A stretch of 51,648 nt of DNA from Candidatus Melainabacteria bacterium (lineage in GTDB: Bacteria > Cyanobacteriota > Vampirovibrionia > Caenarcaniphilales > Caenarcanaceae), in the NCBI GenBank assembly GCA_005110395.1, contig DUDU01000094.1, positions 1 through 51,648 on the forward strand. Direction: 5' to 3'. Within the stretch, counting starts at the first letter, position 1; each line of letters opens with the position of its first letter. The notes beneath the pieces are model-generated. The model was not told where the DNA came from and ran no database searches. It saw only the letters and a program-made list of their open reading frames with translations. Shown here one piece after another: positions 9,672 through 18,377 of this stretch. The position numbers and the translations under genes were made by a program.

Positions 9672-10562
9672 TCAGTTTTTAATTGAATTCATGGTTGAAT
9701 GGAGATCTTCGAAGTTAATTAGACTTGAAGTTTCAGCGGAAGTTTTATCTAAGTTTGCATCTTTGTCTTTAGCTTGTCCGATTTTTGGTTCAGTTCCATT
9801 TAACAGTCTTTCTATATTGGCTTTATGACGAATAAGAATATAAATTGTGGCAACTAAACAATAAGCAATATAAATCCAAGCTGAGCTAAATAATTGCTTG
9901 AGGAATTGCACTTTAACGAAATACATCAAAATTGGTGAACAGCTTGTAGCAATAAGCGAAGCCAAAGAAGAAATTTTTCCGATATACAAAGTAGAAAGCC
10001 AAATAATCGTCACACCCAAACCAACTCTCCAATCAAGTGCATAGAGTGTGCCTAGTCCAGTTGCAGCTGCTTTGCCTCCCTTCCATCCAATCCAAATTGA
10101 TTTTGAGTGTCCAATTAATGAGCTCAAACAAGCAATGACTAACAAGAATCCAGTTAAAGAAGAATGTTTATCTAGGCTATCAATAAGCACTGACATTGAA
10201 ACGGAGGAAGATGAAGAAAGAACATTTAAACTGTCTTGTGATGATTTAAATATATTCAAATGCATTGAATCGATTGTATTCACAATTAAATTCACTAAAA
10301 AAACTGCAAGTAATGGCGCAAAAACTCCTTTGAAAAAGTCAATCGCAAAAACAGTTGCCGCAGCTTTTTTGCCTAAAAATCTAAGTACATTTGTGGCACC
10401 AGTACTTCCACTTCCCTCTTTGGTTAAATCAACTCCATGAGCTTGTCCCACCAAATAACCAGTTGGGATTGATCCAGCCAGGTAACCAATAATTATTGAA
10501 ATTACAATTGCTGAAATAAAATAAAAAGTACTTTCTGAAATATTCACGAAATAACTAAACAT
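9672..10562 (-). CDS. plsY: Glycerol-3-phosphate acyltransferase PlsY
   Basis: Integral membrane enzyme that moves the acyl group from acyl-phosphate to glycerol-3-phosphate, the first step of phospholipid synthesis. All PlsY blocks are visible: G-S-I-P-T-G-Y near residue 30, G-S-G-S-T-G-A-T-N-V-L-R near 50, W-K-G-G-K-A-A-A-T-G near 160-170, and R-H-K-A-N-I-E-R-L-L-N-G-T-E near 240. At 296 residues it is longer than the usual 200 or so. The extra length is a Ser-rich loop (about 95-135) and a charged C-terminal tail of about 40 residues. hlyD follows 10 nt later. Confidence 0.94.
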   Translation of the reverse strand: MFSYFVNISESTFYFISAIVISIIIGYLAGSIPTGYLVGQAHGVDLTKEGSGSTGATNVLRFLGKKAAATVFAIDFFKGVFAPLLAVFLVNLIVNTIDSMHLNIFKSSQDSLNVLSSSSSVSMSVLIDSLDKHSSLTGFLLVIACLSSLIGHSKSIWIGWKGGKAAATGLGTLYALDWRVGLGVTIIWLSTLYIGKISSLASLIATSCSPILMYFVKVQFLKQLFSSAWIYIAYCLVATIYILIRHKANIERLLNGTEPKIGQAKDKDANLDKTSAETSSLINFEDLHSTMNSIKN

Positions 10563-10723
10563 TTGGGAAACAGACTTTGATTGATCTATATTTAATCACT
10601 TATCAAATTAGATTAGGCTGAAAAAACTTGTCGAAATAAAAAATTAGTGACAAAGAAAAACTTTCATATTAAGAGCTAGCCAAAAATCTAATCAAATCTC
10701 AATTAAGCAAAGATAAAAACATC

Positions 10724-11659
10724 ATGAATTCTTTTCCCAAAGATTTAATTTCTATTGCCAATTTAAATCAAGCTCAAATTATTGAATTGGTTGAATTGGC
10801 AGCAAATTTGAAAGCCAATCGCAAAACTCATCAAAAGTCATTAACGGGCTTAACCGGAGGACTGCTAACTACAAAACCAAGCCTGAGAACTAGATTGAGT
10901 TTCGAAATTGGTTTATTGGAATTGGGAGCTCATAGTTTATTTATTCGAAATGATGAAGTTGGTCTTGGCGTGAGAGAAAGCTATGAAGATGTCGCTAATG
11001 TGCTTTCACGTTATTTATCAGTTTTAATTGTGCGTTCGCACGATCACAAAGGATTAATCGATTTAGCCAAGCATTCAACTATTCCAATTATTAATGCTTT
11101 GACTGATGAGGAACATCCTTGCCAAGCATTATCTGATTTGCTCACCATTTATGAACAATTCAACAGGCTGAAAGGAGTTAAATTGGCGTATATTGGTGAT
11201 GGAAACAATGTCTGTGTAAGTTTAATGCTGGCTTCTGCAATTGCAGGCCTAGAATTCACGGCCATAACACCGACTGGAACCGAGCCAAATAAAGATACTG
11301 TTAATAGAGCATCTCAGCTGGCAAAACAAAATGGAACTTTAGCGCCAAATATTACAAATGATCCAAAAGCTGTACTTGAAGCGGATATTCTTTATACTGA
11401 TGTTTGGGTGAGCATGGGAGATGAAGGCAAACAAAAAAGCAAAAACATTTTTCAAAATTATCAAATTAATGCAAATTTACTAAATGGAAAATCTATTCCT
11501 GTTTTGCATTGTTTACCAGCTCACAAAGAAGAAGAAATCAGTCAAGAAATCTTCGACAAAAACAAAAAACTTATTTTTGATCAAGCTGAAAATAGGCTGC
11601 ATATGCAAAAAGCAATATTGGTGAAATTGTTGGTTGAAAATAAATCTTTTGATTCTTGA
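10724..11659 (+). CDS. argF: Ornithine carbamoyltransferase
   Basis: Makes citrulline from ornithine and carbamoyl phosphate in arginine synthesis. It is 311 residues, the usual length. The carbamoyl-phosphate loop reads K-P-S-L-R-T-R at 51-57, HPCQ is at 131-134, the ornithine-binding S-M-G is at 230-232 and HCLP is at 262-265. HCLP with S-M-G identifies an OTCase rather than an ATCase. The start ATG has only a weak upstream site. The gene stands alone and is convergent with the LuxR-like gene. A hairpin lies between them. Confidence 0.96.
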   Translation: MNSFPKDLISIANLNQAQIIELVELAANLKANRKTHQKSLTGLTGGLLTTKPSLRTRLSFEIGLLELGAHSLFIRNDEVGLGVRESYEDVANVLSRYLSVLIVRSHDHKGLIDLAKHSTIPIINALTDEEHPCQALSDLLTIYEQFNRLKGVKLAYIGDGNNVCVSLMLASAIAGLEFTAITPTGTEPNKDTVNRASQLAKQNGTLAPNITNDPKAVLEADILYTDVWVSMGDEGKQKSKNIFQNYQINANLLNGKSIPVLHCLPAHKEEEISQEIFDKNKKLIFDQAENRLHMQKAILVKLLVENKSFDS

Positions 11660-11738
11660 GATATAGAAATATCAGGCCAAAGAATTAACACAAAAGTCTC
11701 AATTAATTCAAGCTGCTTGTTTGAAAGTTAGACAAACC

Positions 11739-11776
11739 AAAAGCCCCCACCGAGCTTAATTCAACTTGGGGGAGCT
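11739..11776 (-). terminator. Hairpin terminator between convergent genes
   Basis: The arms aagccccca and tgggggagctt pair over about 10 bp with one bulged base, enclosing an 18-nt loop. On the minus strand the hairpin is followed by cttttggttt, so it best serves the LuxR-like gene, whose stop is about 55 nt away. It may also stop argF transcripts. Confidence 0.55.
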
Positions 11777-11830
11777 TACGGATTGCAATCTTTTTTACCA
11801 AAGTCCTTTTTCAAGGCTTATCGCAATTAC

Positions 11831-12721
11831 TTAATTCCAATCATTAGAAGTGTTTGGTGCATTACTTGGTTTTGCAGATTGTCCACCGCCAGAACCATAA
11901 GGATAATTTGGCTTGGGTTCGCCATAAGGTGGATAGGCTTGAGGAGCAACCGATTGACCCTGTTGGTAAGTGGCTGTTTTTTGAGCTGGAGTATAACCAC
12001 TATGAGATAGAACTTGTGAAGAAGAGCCTTGTCCTGGAACTGGTAATTTCTCGGCAAGAGAACCAATCGCAGAATCTGGTTGCAACATATATGGCTTTAT
12101 CTGCTCGAATTGGAGCCTCAAGAAAGTTTCTTTAACTTGTTCTCGATCTTTTACCAATTCGGCCCAGTTTTCTGGATTAAGAACCTCAGAAGCAACTTTA
12201 ATTGCATATGGAGTCAAAACTTTTTGCTTAATAGCAGAAACAATTAATCTAATTCTTGGATTAACTTGCTTATCAGTTTGAGAATTCACTCCAAATAAAT
12301 TGAAAAGCGAATTTAATCTGCTTTCAACTGTTTTGGAAGAAATACACAAGAACTCAGCAATGGCTTTATTTGAACAGCCAGCTGCGCAAAGTATAAGAGT
12401 TAAAAACTGATTGCGAGCGAGCAGTTCTCGATTTCTCACCACATCATCAACTGAATAACGCACCCAATCTTTGCAAAGCCCATTGGATAATAGCTTAGCT
12501 CTGGGGTTTATCAGTTGTGAAAAAGAACCTCTGGTTATAATGCCGCAACGTCTGAATAATTTCGCAATAATTGATTCAATATTTTTGAGCGAGAAATTTA
12601 ATTCTGCCGCAATACAATTATTACTGTATCCAGATAAGAGCAATTTCAGGGTTCTTAATCTATTTTCATCTTCTTTGCTCCAAAAAGATAAATCTATTTG
12701 TAAGTCGTCAGTTGATATCAT
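11831..12721 (-). CDS. Tandem LuxR/GerE-type HTH protein with Pro/Gln/Gly-rich tail
   Basis: Putative DNA-binding regulator, 296 residues. Two GerE-like helix-turn-helix units are seen: L-L-L-S-G-Y-S-N-N-C-I-A-A-E-L ending S-L-K-N-I-E-S (about 28-60), and L-C-A-A-G-C-S-N-K-A-I-A-E-F ending S-S-K-T-V-E-S-R-L (about 110-145). The last 75 residues are rich in P, Q, G, S and Y and probably disordered. No receiver or ligand domain precedes the first HTH. The ATG at 12721 is preferred because aggga lies about 7 nt upstream; a TTG at 12772 also exists. The target genes are unknown. The tRNA-His gene lies about 110 nt beyond this start, on the other strand. Confidence 0.75.
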   Translation of the reverse strand: MISTDDLQIDLSFWSKEDENRLRTLKLLLSGYSNNCIAAELNFSLKNIESIIAKLFRRCGIITRGSFSQLINPRAKLLSNGLCKDWVRYSVDDVVRNRELLARNQFLTLILCAAGCSNKAIAEFLCISSKTVESRLNSLFNLFGVNSQTDKQVNPRIRLIVSAIKQKVLTPYAIKVASEVLNPENWAELVKDREQVKETFLRLQFEQIKPYMLQPDSAIGSLAEKLPVPGQGSSSQVLSHSGYTPAQKTATYQQGQSVAPQAYPPYGEPKPNYPYGSGGGQSAKPSNAPNTSNDWN

Positions 12722-12831
12722 CTTCTTCCCTAGGGCTTCCTCTACCCATAATCCTTTGTTGAAGGTCTGCAAAATTGATATGCCCGAGTGTCAACAAGAG
12801 AAGGCCCTAATCTGGTAAAATTCCATCATTT

Positions 12832-12908
12832 GGCAGACGTTGCCTAGTGGTTAAGGCCCCGGATTGTGGTTCCGGTTTTCGCGGGTTCGAATCCCGTCGT
12901 CTGCCCCA
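12832..12908 (+). tRNA. tRNA-His (GTG anticodon)
   Basis: A complete cloverleaf. The acceptor GCAGACG (12833-12839) pairs with CGTCTGC (12898-12904), and the extra G-1 at 12832 faces C73 at 12905, the hallmark of tRNA-His. The anticodon stem ccgga/tccgg encloses tt-GTG-gt. The T-loop is ttcgaat and the D-loop contains agtggtta. CCA is encoded at 12906-12908. Confidence 0.97.
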
Positions 12909-13290
12909 TCAGTAGCCAAATTTCATCTCAAAATACAATTCAAATGTGAGGGTTTTTCTTCCTTGATTACCCTTTGGAATCAGCAGCTTGTATTAGAACG
13001 AAAAAAGGGCATTGGTTTATTTTTCTCTCCGTAATTTGACTGGGTATTAAAAGCCTTGGACAAAAAGCATGAAAGCTGGAGAAGGAATAATTCAACTCTC
13101 ACTTCATCTCTAGGGCAGTCAAGTGCTGCAAGATGTTGATTTAAATTTTGATAAGTGTAAAAGTTTTGAGCTCTGATAAGGCTTTGCTTTTAATTAGCTT
13201 AAAATAATCATAATTAAGTTTGATTTCTCATTTATTCAATGCCCTTCATCAAATTCCTTTATTAGAGACTGCGAAAAAGGCGACAACTTT
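12909..13290. other. Intergenic stretch, nothing recognised
   Basis: About 380 nt between tRNA-His and the PEBP gene. I see no open frame with a plausible start, no repeat and no clear terminator. Confidence 0.5.
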
Positions 13291-13875
13291 ATGTTTCAAA
13301 ATTTTCCAAATAAATTATTCATTTCCATTTTCTTGCTTTCTTTATTTCTTGCAAATATTTGTACTGCTAAAGAAAATGATTTTATTCTCAGCAGTTCTAA
13401 TTTTAAAAATGGAGAAATACTTCCTCTAGCCCAGGTATTCAATGATTTTGGATGCAATGGAGAAAATAAAGCTCCCGAACTGAGCTGGACTAAACCTCCT
13501 CGATCCACCAAAAGCTTAGCAATTACAATGTATGACCCAGATGCACCTACTGGAAGTGGGTGGTGGCATTGGCTGATAATTAATTTGCCTATTGATCTCA
13601 AATCTATTCCAGCTGACTCAGGTAATTCATCAAAAGCAAATGAATTAGGCCTAGACACAATTTACACTAGAACTGATTATGGTAAAGCAGATTATGGAGG
13701 GGCTTGTCCGCCTGTAGGTAATAAAGCTCATCGCTATATTTTTACAGTTTGGGCATTAAATATCGATAAGCTTCCTTTAAATGCCGATGCTTCAGGTGCC
13801 ATGGTTGGCTATTATCTCAATCAGCATGTCATAAAAAAGGCCAGCATGACTGCTTATTATGAGAGGAAGAAATAA
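13291..13875 (+). CDS. Secreted PEBP (YbhB/YbcL, Raf-kinase-inhibitor-like) family protein
   Basis: A 194-residue protein with a signal peptide (hydrophobic core about 9-22, likely cleavage after C-T-A). The PEBP domain shows Y-D-P-D-A-P-T-G-S-G-W-W-H-W (about 90-103) and Y-G-G-A-C-P-P-x-G-x-x-x-H-R-Y (about 133-147), the two blocks that form the anion-binding pocket. The bacterial family's role is poorly known and often described as binding small anionic ligands. An aaagg site precedes the ATG. The next gene starts 2 nt after this stop, so the two form an operon. Confidence 0.9.
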   Translation: MFQNFPNKLFISIFLLSLFLANICTAKENDFILSSSNFKNGEILPLAQVFNDFGCNGENKAPELSWTKPPRSTKSLAITMYDPDAPTGSGWWHWLIINLPIDLKSIPADSGNSSKANELGLDTIYTRTDYGKADYGGACPPVGNKAHRYIFTVWALNIDKLPLNADASGAMVGYYLNQHVIKKASMTAYYERKK

Positions 13876-13877
13876 AA

Positions 13878-14084
13878 ATGAAAGCAATTTATTTTGTGCT
13901 CTTAAGTCTGTTACTAGGCTTTCATTCAGTAAGTGTCGGGGCTATTAAATCATTCCCTTCCTGTAAAAGCTGTGAAGCGAAGGCTAAGCCAATTAGAAAA
14001 ACGACATCGTTTAAAAGAAAGACTTATTCCGAAAAGATTTCAATCAATTTAAATACTCAGGTAGATGAAACAAAAAAGCCTTGA
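13878..14084 (+). CDS. Small secreted protein with one CxxC motif
   Basis: A 68-residue protein that I do not recognise. A hydrophobic signal sequence (about 4-22) is followed by a short basic mature part with a single C-K-S-C motif near residue 31 and many Lys. The ATG follows the PEBP stop by 2 nt, with gaggaag upstream, so translation is probably coupled. The CxxC could bind metal or haem or be redox active; this is inference. Confidence 0.65.
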   Translation: MKAIYFVLLSLLLGFHSVSVGAIKSFPSCKSCEAKAKPIRKTTSFKRKTYSEKISINLNTQVDETKKP

Positions 14085-14257
14085 AAACTACCTTAAAAAG
14101 AATGAGAAGAGTTCAAAACTGATAAAAGTGACTTATTGAATTCTATGAATAAAGATAACCAAAAAGAATTAAGCTTATTTGGCTTTATTAGAGCGTGAGC
14201 TGAGTGAATTGTTTTTTGAATCAAATCTCAGCATAACCTTTGCCTGAAATTAGTAAC
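14085..14257. other. Intergenic stretch
   Basis: The stretch from the CxxC protein to the SPFH gene is about 485 nt. Apart from the small ORF at 14258-14383 I see no gene, repeat or strong terminator in it. Confidence 0.4.
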
Positions 14258-14383
14258 TTATCTAAGACCAAATTGGTTTAAAAAGTAAATAAGGAAAGCA
14301 GTTGTTGCTGAAATAAAAGAAGCAAGAAAAATTCCTTTGAGTTGTTGCTTCTTATTTGTATTTTCTGATTTTTTGACGGACAT
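14258..14383 (-). CDS. Possible 41-residue single-span membrane protein
   Basis: A short ATG frame whose product has a Lys/Asn/Gln-rich N-terminus (residues 1-16) and then one hydrophobic span of about 20 residues (G-I-F-L-A-S-F-I-S... to L-I-Y-F-L), ending N-Q-F-G-L-R. This polar head and single helix is a common small-protein layout. No convincing Shine-Dalgarno is seen. It lies alone in a 485-nt gap on the same strand as the SPFH gene. Real expression is uncertain. Confidence 0.4.
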   Translation of the reverse strand: MSVKKSENTNKKQQLKGIFLASFISATTAFLIYFLNQFGLR

Positions 14384-14569
14384 ATATATACTGTTAAGTA
14401 ATTTTTCAATCGCAAATGTTAGATCAAATAATCCCTTAAAAGCTATTTCTCGATAAAAATTTAATTATTCACCCATAAGCATTTTGAATTGAAGAAATAT
14501 ACAGGCTGAAATCAAAGCTAATAAAGAAACTCGATCTCGGTCAATTAGATTATAGATTTGCAAATGGGC

Positions 14570-15529
14570 TTATTTGACGGTTCTATTCATTTTGAGTAGC
14601 AATTCTTTTGCCGCACCAAGTGATCCCATAAGTGCACTAGACTCATAAGGTAAAAACACCGTATTGCCTTGGCTCTGCGACATTTTGCCAAAAGCCTCGA
14701 TGTATTTTAATGCAATCAAATAGCTCAAGGCTGACTCAGCGCTGTGAGATGAATCTGCAACAACTTTAATGGATTCTGATTCGGCCCTCGCAATAGTCAA
14801 ACGAGCTTCGGCGACTCCCTCTGCGTCAAGAATCTTTGCCCTCTTATCTCCTTCCGCTCTTGCAATTTCTGCATCGCGCGCTCCTTCTGCTTTAAGTACT
14901 GCACCGATTTTTTGTGCTTCAGCCTCAAGGATGGTGGCTCTCTTGTCTCTTTCAGCACGCATTTGTTTTTCCATCGCATTTCTAATATCTTGCGGAGGAA
15001 TAATGTCTTGAATTTCAACTCGATTGACCTTGACGCCCCATTTATGACTGGCCTCATCGAGAACTTCTCGCAGCTGAGTATTTATGTGATCACGGCTGGT
15101 TAAAGTTCCATCTAAATCTAAATTCCCAATTACATTTCTCAAACTCGTCTGAGTGAGCTTTTCAATCGCTTCAGGCAAATTAGCAATTTCATAAACAGCC
15201 TTTGCGGGATCGGTGATTTGAAAATAAATAATGGCGTTAATTTCTAAAACCACATTGTCTCTGGTAATAACCCTCTGACTAGGAAAATCAAAAACAGCTT
15301 CTCTCAAATCAATATTTTGAATATAGCGATAATTACCGCTTACATCTCTCCAAATCACAGTTCTAGGAAGATCAATAAAAGGAATAATAAAGTTTAGGCC
15401 GCTTACAAGTGTTCGATTGTATTTTCCTAAAGTTTCAATAATTACAACTTGTTGTTCGCTGACAATTTTGATGCAAGTAAAACCAAAGACAAAAACCAAA
15501 ACTAAGAGAATTACTAAAAATGGAAACAT
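14570..15529 (-). CDS. SPFH/Band 7 stomatin-like protein (QmcA type)
   Basis: Membrane scaffold protein of 319 residues. One N-terminal membrane segment (about 2-21) precedes the SPFH domain. Typical signatures are E-Q-Q-V-V-I-I-E-T-L-G-K-Y near 25-37, I-T-R-D-N-V-V-L near 88-95, L-R-N-V-I-G near 130 and W-G-V-K-V-N-R-V-E-I-Q-D near 164-175. A long Ala/Glu/Arg-rich coiled coil (E-A-E-A-Q-K... about 190-250) drives oligomerisation. No NfeD partner gene is adjacent, which is usual for QmcA but not for the YqfA/FloA group. It is monocistronic. Confidence 0.92.
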   Translation of the reverse strand: MFPFLVILLVLVFVFGFTCIKIVSEQQVVIIETLGKYNRTLVSGLNFIIPFIDLPRTVIWRDVSGNYRYIQNIDLREAVFDFPSQRVITRDNVVLEINAIIYFQITDPAKAVYEIANLPEAIEKLTQTSLRNVIGNLDLDGTLTSRDHINTQLREVLDEASHKWGVKVNRVEIQDIIPPQDIRNAMEKQMRAERDKRATILEAEAQKIGAVLKAEGARDAEIARAEGDKRAKILDAEGVAEARLTIARAESESIKVVADSSHSAESALSYLIALKYIEAFGKMSQSQGNTVFLPYESSALMGSLGAAKELLLKMNRTVK

Positions 15530-15731
15530 AATTTTGATTACTAATTTGAGTAAGTGACAATAAAGATTGACTAATTGCTTCAGCTGAGGACTTATTCAAT
15601 TAGCCTATGGATAAAGAAAAGTGTAACTTGTAATAAAGAATTTTTCCAAACTCGCAAAGCAGAGAATAAGGTCAATGCGAGAAAAGAAGCTAACTTAGCT
15701 CTTCAATTTGAATAATATTTTTGTCTCTTAG

Positions 15732-17315
15732 ATGAGAGTGGCATACTTGTTTTTTGGGCATAATTTGGTCATGCAGATCTTTAAACAAAGAGAACCTCTT
15801 AGGCTTTTATCTGAAATCATTCAGCTTTTTTCCCTTACAAAGAACTTGAACAGGGAACAATGGTCCATTGTCTACAAAGATCTTTGGAAAGTAATTGTTC
15901 GGGATATTTCGCTTTTATTCGATTCCAGGCCATTAGTGCAGATTTGGACTCTAGATAAGCAATACAAAGATTCTTATCAAATTATGGCTAGTTCAAGTCA
16001 GGCAATTGGACTATCAAAGTTGACTAATCGTATTGATTTAGCAGAAAAAGGCTGTATTTTTGATGTTAATGATGAGCATTTTCTATATGTAGAAATTCCT
16101 TTTCAAAGCCTTAATGAAGAACAAAAAATGCTGCTCTGCACAATTACGGATCACGTAAAAATCTCTCTGGAATGGCGTGAATCACTAGAATATGGTTTTG
16201 ATGTAAAACGCCGAATTGATTTACTTCACAAAATAACCGTTTCTATTCGTGGCAGCTTAGATTTATCAGATGTATTGGCAACAACCGCAAGAGATCTCGG
16301 TGAAACACTTGGAATAAGTAGATGTTTTATTAGACGATACGACACTAATATTCCAGGAAAAGTATTAGCGACCGAACAAGAATTCACTCAGCCTGGCCTA
16401 GTCAAAGCTGCAGATATTATTTTTGATTTTGAAACCGAGTGGATGAAAAGTCTATATCGGCAATTTGAAAAAGCCGCCTCAGCCAATGAAGATGAGCTTT
16501 TTCCGGATTCTGAATCCAGCATGCTTTATTTGCCAGATGTCTCCAAAATTCAAGATCCAGACGGGCTAGTTGCAAGCTTGGCAGAAGCAGTAGAACTCAA
16601 AACATTTTTAGGCGTTCCGCTTCTCTATAAAGGTGTTGTGCTTGGTAGTTTGTGTTTTCATCAATGCCAGAGAGAGAGACATTTTCAAAAACATGATCTG
16701 GAATTTATCAGACAGGTTGCTGATGAAGCAACTATTGCTATGACGCATGCTGAAATGTATCGCCACATACAACAGCAAGCCAAAACTGATTCTCTGACGG
16801 GCTTATACAATAAAGCTTCTTTTCATGAAAATCTTCATCAAGAAGTTGAGAGAGCTCGAAGAAGTAACTCTGAATTATCCGTTATGATGATTGATCTCGA
16901 TTTTCTCAAGAAAGTTAATGATACTTATGGTCACATACTTGGCGATGAAATGATTAAGCTATTGGGAAGCCGATTGAGACAGTCACTTAGGCAAATTGAC
17001 ATTATTGCTCGCTTTGGTGGAGATGAATTTGGTGTTATCCTGCCAGAGACCTCTTATGATGGAGCAAAGCTATTGGGGCAAAGATTAGCCGAAGAAATTT
17101 TGGCAACTATACACCCAATTGCCGGTAATTTGAGTGCCAGTATTGGGGTGGCTGGGGCTCCGCCCGAGAAACTGGAAGGTGAGCATTTGATTGAACTGGC
17201 TGATAAGGCTTTGTATTTAGCAAAGAAGAGAGGCAAAAGCCGTAGTTGCGGAGCAGATGAACTTGATCAAGGCGTTGAGAGCGTTTCCAGTATTTCGCTA
17301 ACTACAACAAATTGA
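15732..17315 (+). CDS. GAF-GGDEF diguanylate cyclase
   Basis: Signalling enzyme of 527 residues, predicted to make cyclic di-GMP from two GTP. The N-terminal 150 residues are unassigned. A GAF domain follows (about 165-345, including F-L-G-V-P-L-L-Y-K-G-V-V-L-G-S-L). The GGDEF domain (about 355-505) starts D-S-L-T-G-L-Y-N, has the metal-binding M-M-I-D-L-D-F and an intact G-G-D-E-F at 429-433. An R-Q-I-D at 420-423 sits exactly five residues before GGDEF and fits the product-inhibition I-site. There is no membrane segment, so it is cytosolic. An internal ATG at 15771 is an alternative start. Confidence 0.92.
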   Translation: MRVAYLFFGHNLVMQIFKQREPLRLLSEIIQLFSLTKNLNREQWSIVYKDLWKVIVRDISLLFDSRPLVQIWTLDKQYKDSYQIMASSSQAIGLSKLTNRIDLAEKGCIFDVNDEHFLYVEIPFQSLNEEQKMLLCTITDHVKISLEWRESLEYGFDVKRRIDLLHKITVSIRGSLDLSDVLATTARDLGETLGISRCFIRRYDTNIPGKVLATEQEFTQPGLVKAADIIFDFETEWMKSLYRQFEKAASANEDELFPDSESSMLYLPDVSKIQDPDGLVASLAEAVELKTFLGVPLLYKGVVLGSLCFHQCQRERHFQKHDLEFIRQVADEATIAMTHAEMYRHIQQQAKTDSLTGLYNKASFHENLHQEVERARRSNSELSVMMIDLDFLKKVNDTYGHILGDEMIKLLGSRLRQSLRQIDIIARFGGDEFGVILPETSYDGAKLLGQRLAEEILATIHPIAGNLSASIGVAGAPPEKLEGEHLIELADKALYLAKKRGKSRSCGADELDQGVESVSSISLTTTN

Positions 17316-17372
17316 GAGTTTTTAGTAAACCTCCAATTAGGTATTTTCAGATATTCTGTTAGTCTTATTTCA

Positions 17373-18011
17373 CTATTGAATTTGAGTGTCTATTTGCCAA
17401 GCAAATCCTTTTACATCTGGACAATCTTTTTTGTATTCTTCAAGCTCTTCTTTGTTCAAGCAATACCATTCATCGTAAGCATGCCGATAAAAGAAATAAG
17501 AGATTTTTTCTCGGAAATGTTCACTAGCATAATCATTTAATTTTCCAACACGAAGTCTTCTATGATTTAAGAGCTGATTTCTTGGTAGGCTAAAAATTGT
17601 TTGGAAATCAACAAGCTTTTGCTCAGAAAATCCGAAAAGAGTACTTTTAGGAAGATAAAAAATTTTAGGTCTTTTTCTATCAACTTCTTTAATAATTGAA
17701 ACCGCTTTTTTAAGAGTCACAGGAAAAGGCTCCTTTATAACCTCACTCCACTGTCTTATTTGACACAGGCTAATATCTTTGTCTCTAGAGGCATCACAAT
17801 TTTGAGAGATTACAATTCCTGATACAGCCTCAACCGGCAGAAGTAATACGCTTGATCCTGAACATTCTTCCCAGCTATGCTTATTAGTCGTTCCATCATG
17901 AGCATTAATAGAATACATAGAATCAAATGAGTCAATGCGAGGCTTGGGAATATTTACAAAAATGTCTCCCCTTTTGATTGGCTCTTCTACTGAGACAGAT
18001 TCGTATATCAT
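17373..18011 (-). CDS. Hypothetical protein, third gene of a TIGR04255-like cassette
   Basis: A 212-residue soluble protein that I cannot assign. Notable parts are R-G-D-I-F near the N-terminus, S-G-I-V-I-S-Q-N-C-D at about 64-73 followed by an R-D-K-D segment, and a C-terminal half rich in aromatic and charged residues. The Q-x-C-D region recalls proteins of unknown function found in sporadic cassettes; this is an impression only. It starts 6 nt after the 119-residue gene and is surely co-transcribed with it. Confidence 0.65.
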   Translation of the reverse strand: MIYESVSVEEPIKRGDIFVNIPKPRIDSFDSMYSINAHDGTTNKHSWEECSGSSVLLLPVEAVSGIVISQNCDASRDKDISLCQIRQWSEVIKEPFPVTLKKAVSIIKEVDRKRPKIFYLPKSTLFGFSEQKLVDFQTIFSLPRNQLLNHRRLRVGKLNDYASEHFREKISYFFYRHAYDEWYCLNKEELEEYKKDCPDVKGFAWQIDTQIQ

Positions 18012-18017
18012 TCAGCT

Positions 18018-18377
18018 CTAACTCTCATCTGTGAAGAAAATATCTTCGTATTCTTTGTAGCTCAAATATCTTCTTTCTTCTTCAGCTTTTTTCATTTCAG
18101 CAAGAATTAATTGCCTAGCTTCTAGAATTGAAAGGTTTTTTTTTGATTTGATGTGAGTGTCTAGAGCTGTTGAAGTGTCTTGATATTTGTTTTTTACAAA
18201 TGGATCTTGCTTTAGATTTGTAACACTAGATAGCAGCAACGTTAAAGCCATGGCTGATGAAATTACCCCTGCTGTCACAGTTGAGTTGCTCGATAGGTTG
18301 CGGCCACTACCATATGTCACTAGCGAGCTGGTAAGACTGTTTTGCTTATGATTGGTGTTTAATATTGTATTGCTCAT
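18018..18377 (-). CDS. Small membrane protein, second gene of the cassette
   Basis: A 119-residue protein with a Ser/Thr/Asn-rich N-terminus, one hydrophobic span (about 35-53, V-T-A-G-V-I-S-S-A-M-A-L-T-L-L-L), and a charged helical C-terminal third. No family recognised. Its ATG overlaps the preceding stop in TAATG, indicating translational coupling, and the next gene starts 6 nt after its stop. It may tether the cassette to the membrane; this is inference from layout. Confidence 0.65.
   Translation of the reverse strand: MSNTILNTNHKQNSLTSSLVTYGSGRNLSSNSTVTAGVISSAMALTLLLSSVTNLKQDPFVKNKYQDTSTALDTHIKSKKNLSILEARQLILAEMKKAEEERRYLSYKEYEDIFFTDES

Noticed and set aside
10048..10440. 130-codon plus-strand frame inside plsY
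   Set aside because: It is entirely antisense to a clearly recognised gene with intact motifs.
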